A stretch of DNA of 64,000 nt, taken from positions 78,575 through 142,574 of the forward strand of contig JAIXSK010000018.1 in assembly GCA_027484725.1 (NCBI GenBank). The letters run 5' to 3'. The translations under genes and the position numbers were made by a program. Under the pieces are notes generated by a model. That model saw only the letters and a program-made list of their open reading frames with translations, had not been told where the DNA came from and made no database searches. This document shows, piece after piece, positions 9,170 through 18,436 of this stretch. Origin of the DNA: Flavobacterium sp. (GTDB lineage: Bacteria; Bacteroidota; Bacteroidia; Flavobacteriales; Flavobacteriaceae). Within the stretch, counting starts at the first letter, position 1, and each line of letters starts with the position of its first letter.

Positions 9170-10558
9170 ATGAAAAAAATATTTTTTCTATTACTCGCTT
9201 GGCCTATGTGGAGCCAGTTGCCGAATCCGAAACAACTGAGCTTTGACGAATATTTGGGCTATGTGAAAAAATTTCATCCGCGCGTAAAAAGTGCCGATTT
9301 GAATTTGAGTGATGCCCAAGCGCAGCTGCTTTTGGCACGCGGTGCTTTTGACCCGAAAATTGAGGTAGATTTCAACAAAAAACAATTTGCCGGAAAAGAA
9401 TATTACTCGCTCTTAAACAGCAGTTTTAAAATTCCGACTTGGTATGGCATTGAGGTAAAAGCCGGATTTGACAACTCTGAAGGCATTTATGTAAACCCTG
9501 AAAACACCTTGCCCAATCAAGGTTTGACCTCATTGGGCGTGACGGTTCCGCTGGGGCAAGGTTTGTGGATCAACCAGCGCATGGCTGATTTGCGCAAAGC
9601 CAAAATTCAGATTAATCTGAGCAAAGCCGAGCAAAAACTTGAAGCCATTGTCGTATTGCACGAGGCGGCTTTGGCTTATTTTAACTGGAAGCGAACCCAT
9701 GACGAAGTGCAGTTGTATGCCGATTACCTCAAAAATGCTCAGGTGCGATTTGCCGGAATCCGAAGCCTGATACAAAACGGCGACAAACCGGCCATTGACA
9801 GCATTGAGGCAGGCATAGTGGTGCGCAACCGAAAACTGAGTCTAACCGATGCCGAACTCAAACAAACCAAAGCAAAATTAGAACTTTCCACCTTTTTGTG
9901 GTTTGAAAACAATGTACCCATGGAATTGCAAGACGACGTTTTGCCCGAAGAAAATTTGAGTCAAACCATTACTGAGACACTGCACACCAATGAACTGTTG
10001 ATGGCTGGAACGTCACTGGAGAATCACCCAAAAATCAATGCTTTGCAAAGCAAACTCAGCTTGTTGGATGTGGACAGAAAACTCAAAGCCAACAGCCTTT
10101 TGCCCAAAGCCAACATAGGGTATCACTACTTGTCTGAGCCTAATTATTGGAACAATACTGAGATGAACAACTACAAAATAGGCGTTGATTTTTCGTTTCC
10201 GATTTTTTTGCGCAAAGAACGCGGCAGCCTCAAGTTGGCCAAGATTAAATTACAAGATGCACAAAACGAACTTGATTTGGAGCGCCTGCGCTTGACCAAC
10301 AAAATCAAAGCACAACAAACCGAAATCAGTTCTTTGGAAGTACAGCGAAAACTAACTTCTGAACTTGTGCGCGACAATCAAATCATGCTGCAATCAGAAG
10401 AGCGTTTGTTTGGTTTTGGCGAAAGCTCGGTGTTTTTGCTCAATACCCGTGAGAACAATTTGGTCAGCGCGCGTTTGCAAGCCATTGCACTTGAAAACCG
10501 CTATTTTGCCGCTCAAGCTGAGCTGTTTAAAATTATGGCTCAGCCCGATAAAATCTAG
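9170..10558 (+). CDS. TolC-family outer-membrane efflux protein
   Basis: 462 residues with a short signal peptide (FFLLLAWPMWSQ). Two long helical segments follow, the typical internally repeated OEP layout: about 60-240 and 270-460, the second containing KIKLQDAQNELDLERLRLTN and FGFGESSVFLLNTREN, the latter resembling the conserved F-x-x-G-x-x-x-x-x-D/N segment of TolC proteins. It forms the outer-membrane duct of the exporter and is the last gene of the operon. A dispersed repeat, not a clear terminator, follows. Confidence 0.93.
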   Translation: MKKIFFLLLAWPMWSQLPNPKQLSFDEYLGYVKKFHPRVKSADLNLSDAQAQLLLARGAFDPKIEVDFNKKQFAGKEYYSLLNSSFKIPTWYGIEVKAGFDNSEGIYVNPENTLPNQGLTSLGVTVPLGQGLWINQRMADLRKAKIQINLSKAEQKLEAIVVLHEAALAYFNWKRTHDEVQLYADYLKNAQVRFAGIRSLIQNGDKPAIDSIEAGIVVRNRKLSLTDAELKQTKAKLELSTFLWFENNVPMELQDDVLPEENLSQTITETLHTNELLMAGTSLENHPKINALQSKLSLLDVDRKLKANSLLPKANIGYHYLSEPNYWNNTEMNNYKIGVDFSFPIFLRKERGSLKLAKIKLQDAQNELDLERLRLTNKIKAQQTEISSLEVQRKLTSELVRDNQIMLQSEERLFGFGESSVFLLNTRENNLVSARLQAIALENRYFAAQAELFKIMAQPDKI

Positions 10559-10577
10559 AAGTTGCCAGCTCAATCAT

Positions 10578-10640
10578 TAGCCCCGATGGCAGCGGCGTCC
10601 TGGTGCGCTAGCGCCAGACACAGCGCACAGCGGGACGAGT
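10578..10640 (+). repeat. Dispersed GC-rich hairpin element, copy 2
   Basis: It begins TAGCCCCGATGGCAG (10578-10592), identical over 15 bases to the copy at 15444-15576. It has a central hairpin around CTGGTGCGC / GCGCCAG and ends CAGCGGGACGAG. It lies between the convergent TolC and acetyl-CoA hydrolase genes, where it could serve as a structured 3' end; no T run follows. Confidence 0.75.
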
Positions 10641-10677
10641 GATTCTGATGAAAAATAGGGTTTCGCTTCTGTAAAAA

Positions 10678-11949
10678 CTAACAACCAAGCAGTTCGTAAT
10701 AACCGCGCTCAATGGCTTCTTGGTGTTTTGGATGGGCAATTTTGACCATTTCGGCCACACGTTGTTTGAGCGTTTTTCCGTATAAATCGGCTATGCCATT
10801 TTCGGTGATGATGTGATGTACATGCGAACGCGTGGTGACCACTCCCGCTCCTTGTTTGAGAAACGGCACAATGCGGCTCTCGCCTTTTTTGGTGACCGAT
10901 GGCAAAGCGATGATGGCTTTTCCGCCTTCGCTCAAGGAAGCTCCGCGAATAAAATCCATCTGACCGCCCACACCAGAATACATGCGCGCTCCGATGGAAT
11001 CGGCACAAACTTGTCCGGTGACATCGACTTCTATGGCTGAATTGATGGCGACCATTTTTGGGTTTTTGCGGATGCGCGCCGTATCGTTGACCATGGATGA
11101 TTCTTTGAGTTCAATGAACGGATTGTTGTCGACAAAATCATACAAGCGCTGCGAACCGACCAAAAAAGTGGCCAATACGCGTCCGCGTAACGTGCCTTTG
11201 TAGTTACAGTTGATGACATCGTTTTCAATGAGGTCAATGACGCCGTCTGAGAACATTTCAGTATGCAAACCCAAATCTTTGTGGTGGGTGAGTTTGCTGA
11301 GCGCCGCATTCGGAATCGAACCAATACCCATTTGCAGGGTGCTTTTATTGTCAATTAGTGAAGCAACATAAGCACCGATTTTTTCTTCTTCGGCCGTAAA
11401 GGGTTCTACCGAATGACTGAAAATAGGCACATCAACTTCAACCAGATAATCAATTTCAGAAACGTGCAAAATACCGTCGCCAAAGGTTCTGGGCATGCGC
11501 GGATTGACTTGCGCCACAACGGTTTTGGCGTTTTCAATGGCGGCTACGGTGGCCTCGACCGAAACACCTAAAGAACAATAGCCGTGTTGGTCGGGCGGTG
11601 AAACGTGAATAAACGCCACATCAATGGGCAAAACGTTTTTGCGGAACAAATGCGGAAGCTCACTTAAGAAAACCGGGGTGTATGATCCGTTGCCGGCTTT
11701 GAGCGTATGGCGCACGTTGGCTCCGATAAAAAATGAATTCACATGGAAACTCTCGGCCAGTGAAGGATGGGCATAGCGCGCTTCGCCTTCGGTGTGCAAA
11801 TGACAAACCTCAACATTGCGCAATTCAGATGCGCGCTCAGTAAGCGCATCGGCTAAAATGGTCGGGGCTGCCGCCGCCGCGTGCAAATAAACGCGATCGC
11901 CCGACTTGACTACTTGGACTGCCTGAGCAGCCGTTACATATTGACTCAT
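10678..11949 (-). CDS. Acetyl-CoA hydrolase/transferase family protein (CoA-transferase)
   Basis: 423 residues from the chosen ATG at 11949 (MSQYVTAAQAVQVV); an upstream in-frame ATG at 12021 would add 24 residues unlike the family and overlap the divergent promoter region. The protein has both CoA-transferase family I halves. GIGSIPNAAL is followed by LHTEMFSDGV, whose glutamate is the usual thioester-forming residue, and the C-terminal part has the glycine-rich GVGGQMDFIRGA. Relatives act as 4-hydroxybutyrate CoA-transferases or acetyl-CoA hydrolases; the sequence does not decide which acid is used. It is divergent from map. Confidence 0.88.
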   Translation of the reverse strand: MSQYVTAAQAVQVVKSGDRVYLHAAAAAPTILADALTERASELRNVEVCHLHTEGEARYAHPSLAESFHVNSFFIGANVRHTLKAGNGSYTPVFLSELPHLFRKNVLPIDVAFIHVSPPDQHGYCSLGVSVEATVAAIENAKTVVAQVNPRMPRTFGDGILHVSEIDYLVEVDVPIFSHSVEPFTAEEEKIGAYVASLIDNKSTLQMGIGSIPNAALSKLTHHKDLGLHTEMFSDGVIDLIENDVINCNYKGTLRGRVLATFLVGSQRLYDFVDNNPFIELKESSMVNDTARIRKNPKMVAINSAIEVDVTGQVCADSIGARMYSGVGGQMDFIRGASLSEGGKAIIALPSVTKKGESRIVPFLKQGAGVVTTRSHVHHIITENGIADLYGKTLKQRVAEMVKIAHPKHQEAIERGYYELLGC

Positions 11950-12012
11950 ACCTAAAATTTTGGGTAAAATTACTTGGGAATTTACAACCAAAATATGACA
12001 AATCTCATGCGG

Positions 12013-12043
12013 TTTGCCCACCGTGTATTTTTTGCTAATTTTG
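12013..12043 (+). promoter_or_regulatory. Bacteroidota-type promoter for map
   Basis: TTTG at 12013-12016, 19 bases, then TAATTTTG at 12036-12043. This is 17 bases before the chosen map ATG and rules out the longer reading frame that begins at 11974. Confidence 0.75.
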
Positions 12044-12060
12044 CGGCATATTTTTTTGAG

Positions 12061-12879
12061 ATGATTATACCCAAAACCCTAGAAGAAATTGAGCTCATGC
12101 GCGAAAGCGCCTTGCTGGTTTCTAAAACCCTCGGGATGATTGCCCGCGAAATCAAACCCGGAATCACTACCTTACAACTCGACAAAAGGGCCGAAGAATT
12201 TATTCGCGACCATCAGGCGGTTCCCGGATTTTTGGGTTTGTATGGTTGCCCTTCTACTTTACTCACCAGTGTAAATGAGCAAGTGGTGCATGGGCTTCCG
12301 ACCAACCGCCCGATTGAAGAAGGCGATATTGTATCGGTAGATTGCGGGGTGCTCAAAAATGAATTTTACGGTGACCACGCCTATACGTTTGAAATTGGCG
12401 AGGTGGATACAGCCACGCGCAAACTTTTGCAAGTAACCAAAGAATCATTATATGTAGGCATTCGCGAATTTAGAGCGGGCAACCGCGTTGAAGATGTGGG
12501 CAATGCCATTCAAAAATATACCGAAGCTCATGGCTATGGCGTAGTGCGCGAACTCGTGGGGCACGGACTGGGTCGCAAGATGCACGAAGCTCCTGAAATG
12601 CCCAACTACGGCAAACGCGGCCGCGGCAAACAATTCATTGAAGGTATGGTGGTGGCCATTGAGCCGATGATTAATATGGGCACCAAAAACATCAAACACC
12701 TCAAAGACGGCTGGACCATTATCACGGCCGATAAAAAGCCAAGTGCCCATTTTGAACACAACGTAGCACTTGTGAATGGCAAACCCGAACTGCTTTCAAC
12801 CTTTGCTTATATCTATGAAGCTTTAGGTATTCAAAGCAATGAAGAAGACGAATTCAGAAAAAATCCTTTGGTGCTCTGA
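12061..12879 (+). CDS. map: Type I methionine aminopeptidase
   Basis: 272 residues from ATG 12061 (MIIPKTLEEIELMRESALL). It removes the initiator methionine from new proteins using two metal ions. The five metal ligands are visible in their usual contexts: SVDCGV (Asp), GDHAYTF (Asp), GHGLGRKMHEAP (His), VVAIEPM (Glu) and HFEHNVAL (Glu), with the substrate-binding VNEQVVHGLP near residue 80. Because an upstream in-frame ATG precedes the promoter, the shorter start is preferred. Its stop overlaps the next start (TGATG). Confidence 0.96.
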   Translation: MIIPKTLEEIELMRESALLVSKTLGMIAREIKPGITTLQLDKRAEEFIRDHQAVPGFLGLYGCPSTLLTSVNEQVVHGLPTNRPIEEGDIVSVDCGVLKNEFYGDHAYTFEIGEVDTATRKLLQVTKESLYVGIREFRAGNRVEDVGNAIQKYTEAHGYGVVRELVGHGLGRKMHEAPEMPNYGKRGRGKQFIEGMVVAIEPMINMGTKNIKHLKDGWTIITADKKPSAHFEHNVALVNGKPELLSTFAYIYEALGIQSNEEDEFRKNPLVL

Positions 12880-13646
12880 TGAAAAAACTCTTTAAGTGGA
12901 TACTCAACACCATTCCGCGACCGCTGCTCATCAGGTTGAGTTATCTGGCGCGTCCTGTTTTGGCTTGGTGGCTGCGCGGCGACCGGTTTACCGATCCGAT
13001 TGACGGAAAAAGTTTCAGCGCCTTCTTACCCTACGGTTACGGAAAACAGCGCAACAATGTGCTTTCACCCAGCACCTTATCATTGGAGCGTCACCGCCTT
13101 TTGTGGCTGTATCTACAAAACGAAACTGACTTTTTTAAAGTGCCCAAAAAGGTGTTGCATTTTGCGCCCGAACAAGCGTTTTACAAGTTGTTCCGAAATC
13201 AGAAAAATTTAGACTATACCACTACAGATTTGCTTTCGCCTTTGGCAGATGTCAAAGCTGATATTTGTAATCTACCTTTTGCTGACAACACCTACGACTT
13301 GATTTTGTGCAACCACGTTTTAGAACATATTCCGGATGATACCCAAGCCATGCGCGAGCTATATCGTGTTTTGAAACCCGGCGGCATGGGCATTTTTCAG
13401 ATTCCGCAAGATTTGAATCGAGCTGTGACTTTTGCCGATGACAGCATTACCGACCCCAAACAACGCGCGGCAATTTTTGGCCAATATGACCATGTGCGTG
13501 TCTACGGCCGAGATTATTTTGACAAGTTGCGCAGCATAGGCTTTGAAGTAGCTGAAGTTGATTACACCCAAAAACTTTCGGCTGATTTAGTAGAGCGATA
13601 TTGTTTGGCTCCGGGTGAAATCATTCCGGTTTGCTATAAAAAATAA
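12879..13646 (+). CDS. Class I SAM-dependent methyltransferase
   Basis: 255 residues. The methyltransferase fold occupies about 85-200: VLHFAPEQAFYKLF in the place of the usual glycine-rich motif I, TTTDLLS, then DICNLPFADNTYDLILCNHVLEH (motifs II-III, written here in part) and LYRVLKPGG (motif IV region). It resembles the Methyltransf_11 group. The substrate is unknown. It starts within the map stop codon, so the two are translationally coupled; the pairing may be only positional. Confidence 0.85.
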   Translation: MKKLFKWILNTIPRPLLIRLSYLARPVLAWWLRGDRFTDPIDGKSFSAFLPYGYGKQRNNVLSPSTLSLERHRLLWLYLQNETDFFKVPKKVLHFAPEQAFYKLFRNQKNLDYTTTDLLSPLADVKADICNLPFADNTYDLILCNHVLEHIPDDTQAMRELYRVLKPGGMGIFQIPQDLNRAVTFADDSITDPKQRAAIFGQYDHVRVYGRDYFDKLRSIGFEVAEVDYTQKLSADLVERYCLAPGEIIPVCYKK

Positions 13647-13669
13647 TACAACAAACGTTAATTTTCAGG

Positions 13670-13698
13670 TTGATTCAAGCAATATAATAGTATATTTA
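13670..13698 (+). promoter_or_regulatory. Promoter for the plug protein gene
   Basis: TTG at 13670-13672, 18 bases, then TATATTTA at 13691-13698, one mismatch (last base) from TAnnTTTG. The ATG is 22 bases downstream. Confidence 0.5.
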
Positions 13699-13719
13699 CG
13701 CTGCTGAAAATGTACGGTT

Positions 13720-14976
13720 ATGCGCAAATCTCTGTCTTCGTTTTTATTGTTGCTCTTATTGAGTACTTTTTGTTGGTCGCAACCTGAAAAAGAAATCCCA
13801 CCACCATACAACATCAAAACCGTGACTTTTGTTCAAAATGGGCAGAACATCATTCCGATTTTTCAATTGGGCGATGCCTTTGAGTTGCAGTTTGATGATT
13901 TGTTTGGCAACGAAGCCAACTATTACTATCAAATTGTTCATTGCGATTATGACTGGAAACCTTCGCAATTATCCATCAATGAGTACATGCAGGGTTTTGA
14001 CAACCAACGCATACAAGAATACACCAATTCATACAACACGCTGCAAATTTATTCGCACTATCGCATTGCTTTTCCCAACCGAAATACCCGCTTTTTGGTG
14101 AGTGGAAACTTCATGATTAAAATCTTGAACGAAGACCGCGAAGTTGTTTTCTCCAGAAAGTTCATTTTGTATGAAAACATAGTCTCTGTGGCTTGTCAGG
14201 TCAAACGCGCCAGAACCATTGAAACATCCAACACCAAACAGAATTTAGATTTTACCATCAAATCAAGCACGATTAATTTTCAGAGTCCGCTGAACAATGT
14301 AAAAATATTGCTGCTGCAAAACGGTCAATTCAATACGGCCATTACCAATGTCAAACCCATGTATACCATTGGCAATGATTTGATTTATAAGTACGATGCC
14401 GAAACCCAGTTTTGGGCCGGAAACGAATTTAGGTATTTTGAGAACAAAGACATCCGAGCCGCCACCAACAATGTAGCTAAAATTGATTCTCCGCAAGGCG
14501 GCATCTACAATGGTTATTTGTATACTGATACGCCTCGGGCAAATGTTCCGTATAGCTACAATCCGGATTACAACGGCAACTTTATTGTCAAAAACCTCAA
14601 TTCTGAAAACAATGCCGTTGAGGCCGATTACGCTTGGATTTTCTTTTCATTAGATGCGCCTGCTTTTTATGAGAAAAAAGATATCTACGTCAACGGCATG
14701 TTCAACAATTATGCGCTTACACCTGAGAACAAGCTTGATTATAATGCAGAAAAAGGCCTTTACGAAAAAGCCATCATGATCAAACAAGGCTTTACGAGTT
14801 ATCAATATGTGGTGGCAGACAAAAACGGAAAAGTAGACGGCAAAAACGCCATAGACGGAAATTTTTTCCAAACCGAAAACAACTATTTTACGTTGGTTTA
14901 TTATCGTGAAAATGCGCAGCGATATGATCGTATCATTGGCAAAACGGTCGTCACTTCTGAGAACATTATTAACTAA
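13720..14976 (+). CDS. Type IX secretion system plug protein (DUF5103)
   Basis: 418 residues with a signal peptide (SFLLLLLLSTFCWSQ). The body resembles DUF5103: an N-terminal beta domain (FQLGDAFELQFDDLFG, YYYQIVHCDYDW) and a C-terminal domain with an E-set-like DIYVNGMFNNYALTPEN. From established knowledge, a DUF5103 protein plugs the periplasmic side of the SprA translocon of the type IX system in Flavobacterium. The window also holds three sorting-domain proteins and a PorP/SprF homologue, which fits. It appears to be a single-gene unit upstream of apaG. Confidence 0.85.
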   Translation: MRKSLSSFLLLLLLSTFCWSQPEKEIPPPYNIKTVTFVQNGQNIIPIFQLGDAFELQFDDLFGNEANYYYQIVHCDYDWKPSQLSINEYMQGFDNQRIQEYTNSYNTLQIYSHYRIAFPNRNTRFLVSGNFMIKILNEDREVVFSRKFILYENIVSVACQVKRARTIETSNTKQNLDFTIKSSTINFQSPLNNVKILLLQNGQFNTAITNVKPMYTIGNDLIYKYDAETQFWAGNEFRYFENKDIRAATNNVAKIDSPQGGIYNGYLYTDTPRANVPYSYNPDYNGNFIVKNLNSENNAVEADYAWIFFSLDAPAFYEKKDIYVNGMFNNYALTPENKLDYNAEKGLYEKAIMIKQGFTSYQYVVADKNGKVDGKNAIDGNFFQTENNYFTLVYYRENAQRYDRIIGKTVVTSENIIN

Positions 14977-15016
14977 AAATTTAACTATAAAATATCGGTT
15001 AAGATTCTATTTTTCA

Positions 15017-15024
15017 TAAATTTG
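15017..15024 (+). promoter_or_regulatory. -7 box for apaG
   Basis: TAAATTTG matches TAnnTTTG exactly, 24 bases before the apaG ATG. The upstream element is not clear. Confidence 0.55.
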
Positions 15025-15047
15025 ACCAACAATTTATCAACCCTGAC

Positions 15048-15434
15048 ATGGTAACGCAAATCACCCGAGGCATTAAAATTTCGGTTCTGACGGCTTTTGA
15101 AGGTACTTACTTCAAAAACCACAAGATTCATTACGCTTTTAGTTACCACATCACCATTGAAAATCAGGGCAAAGATTCGGTGCAACTCACCACCCGCCAT
15201 TGGGAAATTTACGACTCGCTCAACGACCTTGAAATTGTTGATGGCGAAGGCGTTATCGGAAAAAAACCCGTTCTCAAACCCGGCGAATCGCACACCTATA
15301 GTTCAGGTTGTTTGCTCGCCTCGCCTTTTGGCGCTATGAGTGGTCATTTCAACATGATCAACTTTACATCTACCCGCAATTTCAGAGTTATTGTTCCTAC
15401 TTTTAAGTTGAGTGCTCCTTTTGCGCTCAATTAA
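15048..15434 (+). CDS. apaG: ApaG-family protein
   Basis: 128 residues, the usual single-domain length. Diagnostic stretches are YHITIENQGKDSVQL, TRHWEIYD, GEGVIGKKPVLKPGES and the C-terminal GAMSGHFNM. ApaG is an immunoglobulin/Fn3-like fold protein linked by genetics to Co2+/Mg2+ tolerance in Salmonella; its biochemical role is not settled. The gene is alone on its transcript, and a 130-base dispersed repeat fills the space behind it. Confidence 0.93.
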   Translation: MVTQITRGIKISVLTAFEGTYFKNHKIHYAFSYHITIENQGKDSVQLTTRHWEIYDSLNDLEIVDGEGVIGKKPVLKPGESHTYSSGCLLASPFGAMSGHFNMINFTSTRNFRVIVPTFKLSAPFALN

Positions 15435-15443
15435 GAAGCCTTA

Positions 15444-15576
15444 TCCCGCTGTTCGTTCCAGTCTGTTGCGCTACTCTTTTTAGGGCATCGCTGCGCTCGT
15501 GGCTTCCGTTGGTCGCCCGGCTTATCGGCCCAAAATAGTCGTACCGCTCCAGAGCTGTCTTCTGCCATCGGGGCTA
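15444..15576 (-). repeat. Dispersed GC-rich element, copy 3 (long form)
   Basis: On the minus strand it begins TAGCCCCGATGGCAG (15576-15562), the same 15 bases as the copy at 10578, and ends AACGAACAGCGGGA (15444 side). The interior is about 100 bases longer than in the other copies and unrelated to them. It lies between apaG and pruA in a 264-base gap, with no open frame of note. Confidence 0.75.
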
Positions 15577-15643
15577 TCAGAAACATCCTGAGCACATCAA
15601 AATCAGGCACAAAAACCCATGCTGTTTATTGAATAAACCTTTG

Positions 15644-15651
15644 TACTTTTG
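15644..15651 (+). promoter_or_regulatory. -7 box for pruA
   Basis: TACTTTTG matches TAnnTTTG and lies 47 bases before the pruA ATG. No TTG is found at 17-19 bases upstream. Confidence 0.55.
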
Positions 15652-15698
15652 TGCAGCCATTGGCACAATAAATAGTTTAGTTCTAAAAATATATACCT

Positions 15699-17327
15699 AT
15701 GCTTAAAGGATTTTTTAATGTACCCCAAGCGGTCAATGAACCGGTCAAATCATACAAACCCGGATCGCCCGAAAAAGAAGCCGTTTTGGCAGCTTACCGC
15801 AAAATGTACCATGAAACCATCGATGTTCCGATGTATATTGGCAGCGAGCAAATCAAAACGGGCAATACCCGCAATATGACTCCGCCGCACGACCACCAAC
15901 ACGTGGTGGGCACGTACCACTTAGCCGAAAAAAAACACATTGATCAAGCCATTACATCAGCCCTTGAGGCACGCAAAAAATGGTCGCAAATGGCATGGGA
16001 ACAACGCGCTGCCATTTTCTTAAAAGCTGCCGAACTCATTGCCGGGCCTTACCGAGCGCGTATCAACGCAGCTACAATGATTGCTCAATCCAAAAATATT
16101 TTTCAAGCTGAAATTGACGCTTCGTGTGAACTCATTGACTTTTTGCGCTACAACGTTGCATTTATGACGCAAATTTATGCCGATCAGCCCAAGTCAGATT
16201 CAGCGGTTTGGAACCGATTGGAATACCGCCCGCTCGAAGGTTTTGTGTATGCCATTACACCGTTTAACTTTACGGCTATTGCGGCCAACCTACCGGCCAG
16301 TGCAGCCATGATGGGCAACACCGTGGTTTGGAAACCCAGCGACAGCCAAGTGTTTTCTGCCAAAATCATCATTGATGTATTCAAAGAAGCCGGCGTTCCG
16401 GATGGGGTCATTAACGTCGTTTTTGGCGATCCGGTTATGATTACCGACACCGTTTTGGCACATCCTGATTTTGCCGGAGTGCATTATACCGGTTCTACTT
16501 TTGTCTTTAAAGAAATCTGGAAAAAAATCGGCAGCAACATCCACAACTATAAAACTTATCCGAGAATTGTGGGCGAAACCGGTGGTAAAGATTTTGTTAT
16601 TGCGCATCCGTCGGCCAACGTGAGCCAAGTTGTAGCCAATACTTTGCGCGGTGCTTTTGAATTTCAAGGACAAAAATGCAGTGCGGCCTCTAGAGCTTAC
16701 TTCCCAAAATCACTCTGGCCGGCCATTAAAGAAGAAATGGGCAAAGAATTAGCCACCATGAAAATGGGTAGCCCTGAGGATTTTTCAAATTTCATCACTG
16801 CGGTTATTCATGAAGGTTCATTTGACAAATTGGTGCACTATATAGAACAAGCCAAAAAAGACGCCGATGCAGAAGTCATCTTTGGCGGTACCTATGATAA
16901 ATCAAAAGGATATTTTGTTGCACCAACGGTGATTTTGACCAGCAACCCAAAATACACCACCATGGAAACTGAGTTATTTGGGCCAGTACTTACGGTATAT
17001 GTTTACGAAGACGCTGAATGGAAAAACACCCTCAAACTCGTAGATGAAACTTCAGAATATGCGCTCACCGGAGCAGTCTTTAGCCAAGATCGTTATGCCA
17101 TTGAAGAAGCTACAATTGCTTTGCAAAATGCCGCCGGAAACTTCTATGTCAATGACAAACCAACCGGAGCCGTCGTGGGCATGCAACCATTTGGTGGTGC
17201 CAGAGCTTCAGGAACCAATGATAAAGCAGGTTCAGCCCTGAATTTGTTGCGCTGGGTTTCGCCAAGAACCATCAAAGAAACTTTTGTAACGCCCGACAAT
17301 TATCGCTATCCGTTTTTAGGAGAATAG
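15699..17327 (+). CDS. pruA: L-glutamate gamma-semialdehyde dehydrogenase (1-pyrroline-5-carboxylate dehydrogenase)
   Basis: 542 residues, the size of the stand-alone P5C dehydrogenase. It oxidises glutamate semialdehyde to glutamate with NAD+, the last step of proline breakdown. The aldehyde dehydrogenase fold is clear: ITPFNFTAIAANLP, VVWKPSD, HYTGSTFVFKEIWKKIG, VGETGGKDF with the general-base glutamate, and FEFQGQKCSAASRAY with the catalytic cysteine. The C-terminal QPFGGARASGTNDKAG is specific to this subfamily. No proline dehydrogenase gene is in the window. A terminator follows. Confidence 0.96.
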   Translation: MLKGFFNVPQAVNEPVKSYKPGSPEKEAVLAAYRKMYHETIDVPMYIGSEQIKTGNTRNMTPPHDHQHVVGTYHLAEKKHIDQAITSALEARKKWSQMAWEQRAAIFLKAAELIAGPYRARINAATMIAQSKNIFQAEIDASCELIDFLRYNVAFMTQIYADQPKSDSAVWNRLEYRPLEGFVYAITPFNFTAIAANLPASAAMMGNTVVWKPSDSQVFSAKIIIDVFKEAGVPDGVINVVFGDPVMITDTVLAHPDFAGVHYTGSTFVFKEIWKKIGSNIHNYKTYPRIVGETGGKDFVIAHPSANVSQVVANTLRGAFEFQGQKCSAASRAYFPKSLWPAIKEEMGKELATMKMGSPEDFSNFITAVIHEGSFDKLVHYIEQAKKDADAEVIFGGTYDKSKGYFVAPTVILTSNPKYTTMETELFGPVLTVYVYEDAEWKNTLKLVDETSEYALTGAVFSQDRYAIEEATIALQNAAGNFYVNDKPTGAVVGMQPFGGARASGTNDKAGSALNLLRWVSPRTIKETFVTPDNYRYPFLGE

Positions 17328-17348
17328 CATTACAAATACTTTCATTCA

Positions 17349-17378
17349 AGCCCGTTTTTAAATATCGGGCTTTTTTTA
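17349..17378 (+). terminator. Rho-independent terminator after pruA
   Basis: AGCCCG (17349-17354) pairs with CGGGCT (17366-17371) over an 11-base AT loop, followed by a T run. Confidence 0.85.
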
Positions 17379-17382
17379 TGCT

Positions 17383-17411
17383 TTTGATTATCAGAATTAT
17401 TAGTACTTTCG
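17383..17411 (+). promoter_or_regulatory. Promoter for the type A sorting-domain protein
   Basis: TTTG at 17383-17386, 17 bases, then TACTTTCG at 17404-17411 (one mismatch from TAnnTTTG). The chosen ATG is 18 bases downstream, which excludes the earlier in-frame ATG at 17378 inside the terminator. Confidence 0.6.
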
Positions 17412-17428
17412 GAGGCAAATTTTTAATT

Positions 17429-18433
17429 ATGAAAACAAAATTACTCGGCTTGATTTTGGGTATTCCGCTTTTTTCGTGGGCCCAAAGTCCGATACAAACG
17501 TTTTATCCAACGGACAACTCAACTTATAAAATGGTGCAATCAGCACTGGGTATTGATCAATCTGCAACAGGAGCCAATGCCAATTGGAACTTTTCAGATT
17601 TGTTGCAAATTGGCACTTCAATAGACGTCAACCAAGCGCCTACGCCCAATCAGACAACTAATTATCCGAATACCACCCAAGTCACTAAAAACACTTCCAC
17701 CATCGGACTGCTCATCAGTGATTCATATATGTTTTCAAAAAACAACAACGGTGAAATTTCAATTACAGGCTTGACCAACCCTACTATTACCATGAACTTT
17801 ACTACCAACAATGCCATTGTAGGTACTTTTCCGATGGATTTTGGTTACAGCAATTCAGATAACTTAGCCGGAAATTATGTCTACGGAACTTATAACGGAA
17901 CTTTATCGGGCAGCATCAATACTTCAGTAGATGCCTATGGAACCCTCAATTTAAACATTGATGACGTTGAGAGTACTTATACAGTTACCCGACTTAAATC
18001 TGTTCAAAACATCTCGTTAAACTACAGCATTTTTCCTAATGTAGGGACTATAGTTCAAACTGTTTATTCATATTATGAAGCCGGGAATGCATCGCCGATT
18101 TTTAGAAGTACAGAGACTGTTGTTAATGTACCGCTTCAAGGAATTGTAAACCAAACAACAGTAGTTTTAGAAAAATTTGAAGGTGTTTTGAGCGATGCAA
18201 ATTTTGATAAAAATACCGCCTTGACTTATCCAAATCCGATGCACGACCGTTTGTATTTGAATGTTTTAGAAGAAGTTCAGAAAATCACCATCACTGATGT
18301 ACGCGGACGCATTGTAAAAAGCATCAGCAAACCAGAGCAAATGGTTGATGTTTCAACACTTGAAAACGGTCTGTACTTGCTTGAGATACAATCTGCTCAG
18401 GGAATTCAAATTCAAAAAATACTCAAAAACTAA
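17429..18433 (+). CDS. Secreted protein with type IX type A C-terminal sorting domain
   Basis: 334 residues from ATG 17429 (MKTKLLGLILGIPLFSWAQ, a signal peptide). The central 220 residues are rich in Thr, Asn and Ser and probably form beta-sheets; I do not recognise the domain. The last 75 residues are a type A sorting domain: YPNPMHDRLYLNV, ITDVRGRIVKS, then NGLYLLEIQ and the final QIQKILKN. The protein should pass the type IX translocon and be released or anchored at the surface. It has its own promoter and terminator, so it is a free-standing gene. Confidence 0.85.
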   Translation: MKTKLLGLILGIPLFSWAQSPIQTFYPTDNSTYKMVQSALGIDQSATGANANWNFSDLLQIGTSIDVNQAPTPNQTTNYPNTTQVTKNTSTIGLLISDSYMFSKNNNGEISITGLTNPTITMNFTTNNAIVGTFPMDFGYSNSDNLAGNYVYGTYNGTLSGSINTSVDAYGTLNLNIDDVESTYTVTRLKSVQNISLNYSIFPNVGTIVQTVYSYYEAGNASPIFRSTETVVNVPLQGIVNQTTVVLEKFEGVLSDANFDKNTALTYPNPMHDRLYLNVLEEVQKITITDVRGRIVKSISKPEQMVDVSTLENGLYLLEIQSAQGIQIQKILKN

Positions 18434-18436
18434 ATC

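Noticed and set aside
10709..11354. Long antisense and shifted frames within the acetyl-CoA hydrolase gene
   Set aside because: They lie wholly inside a well-supported gene in other frames and show no family features.
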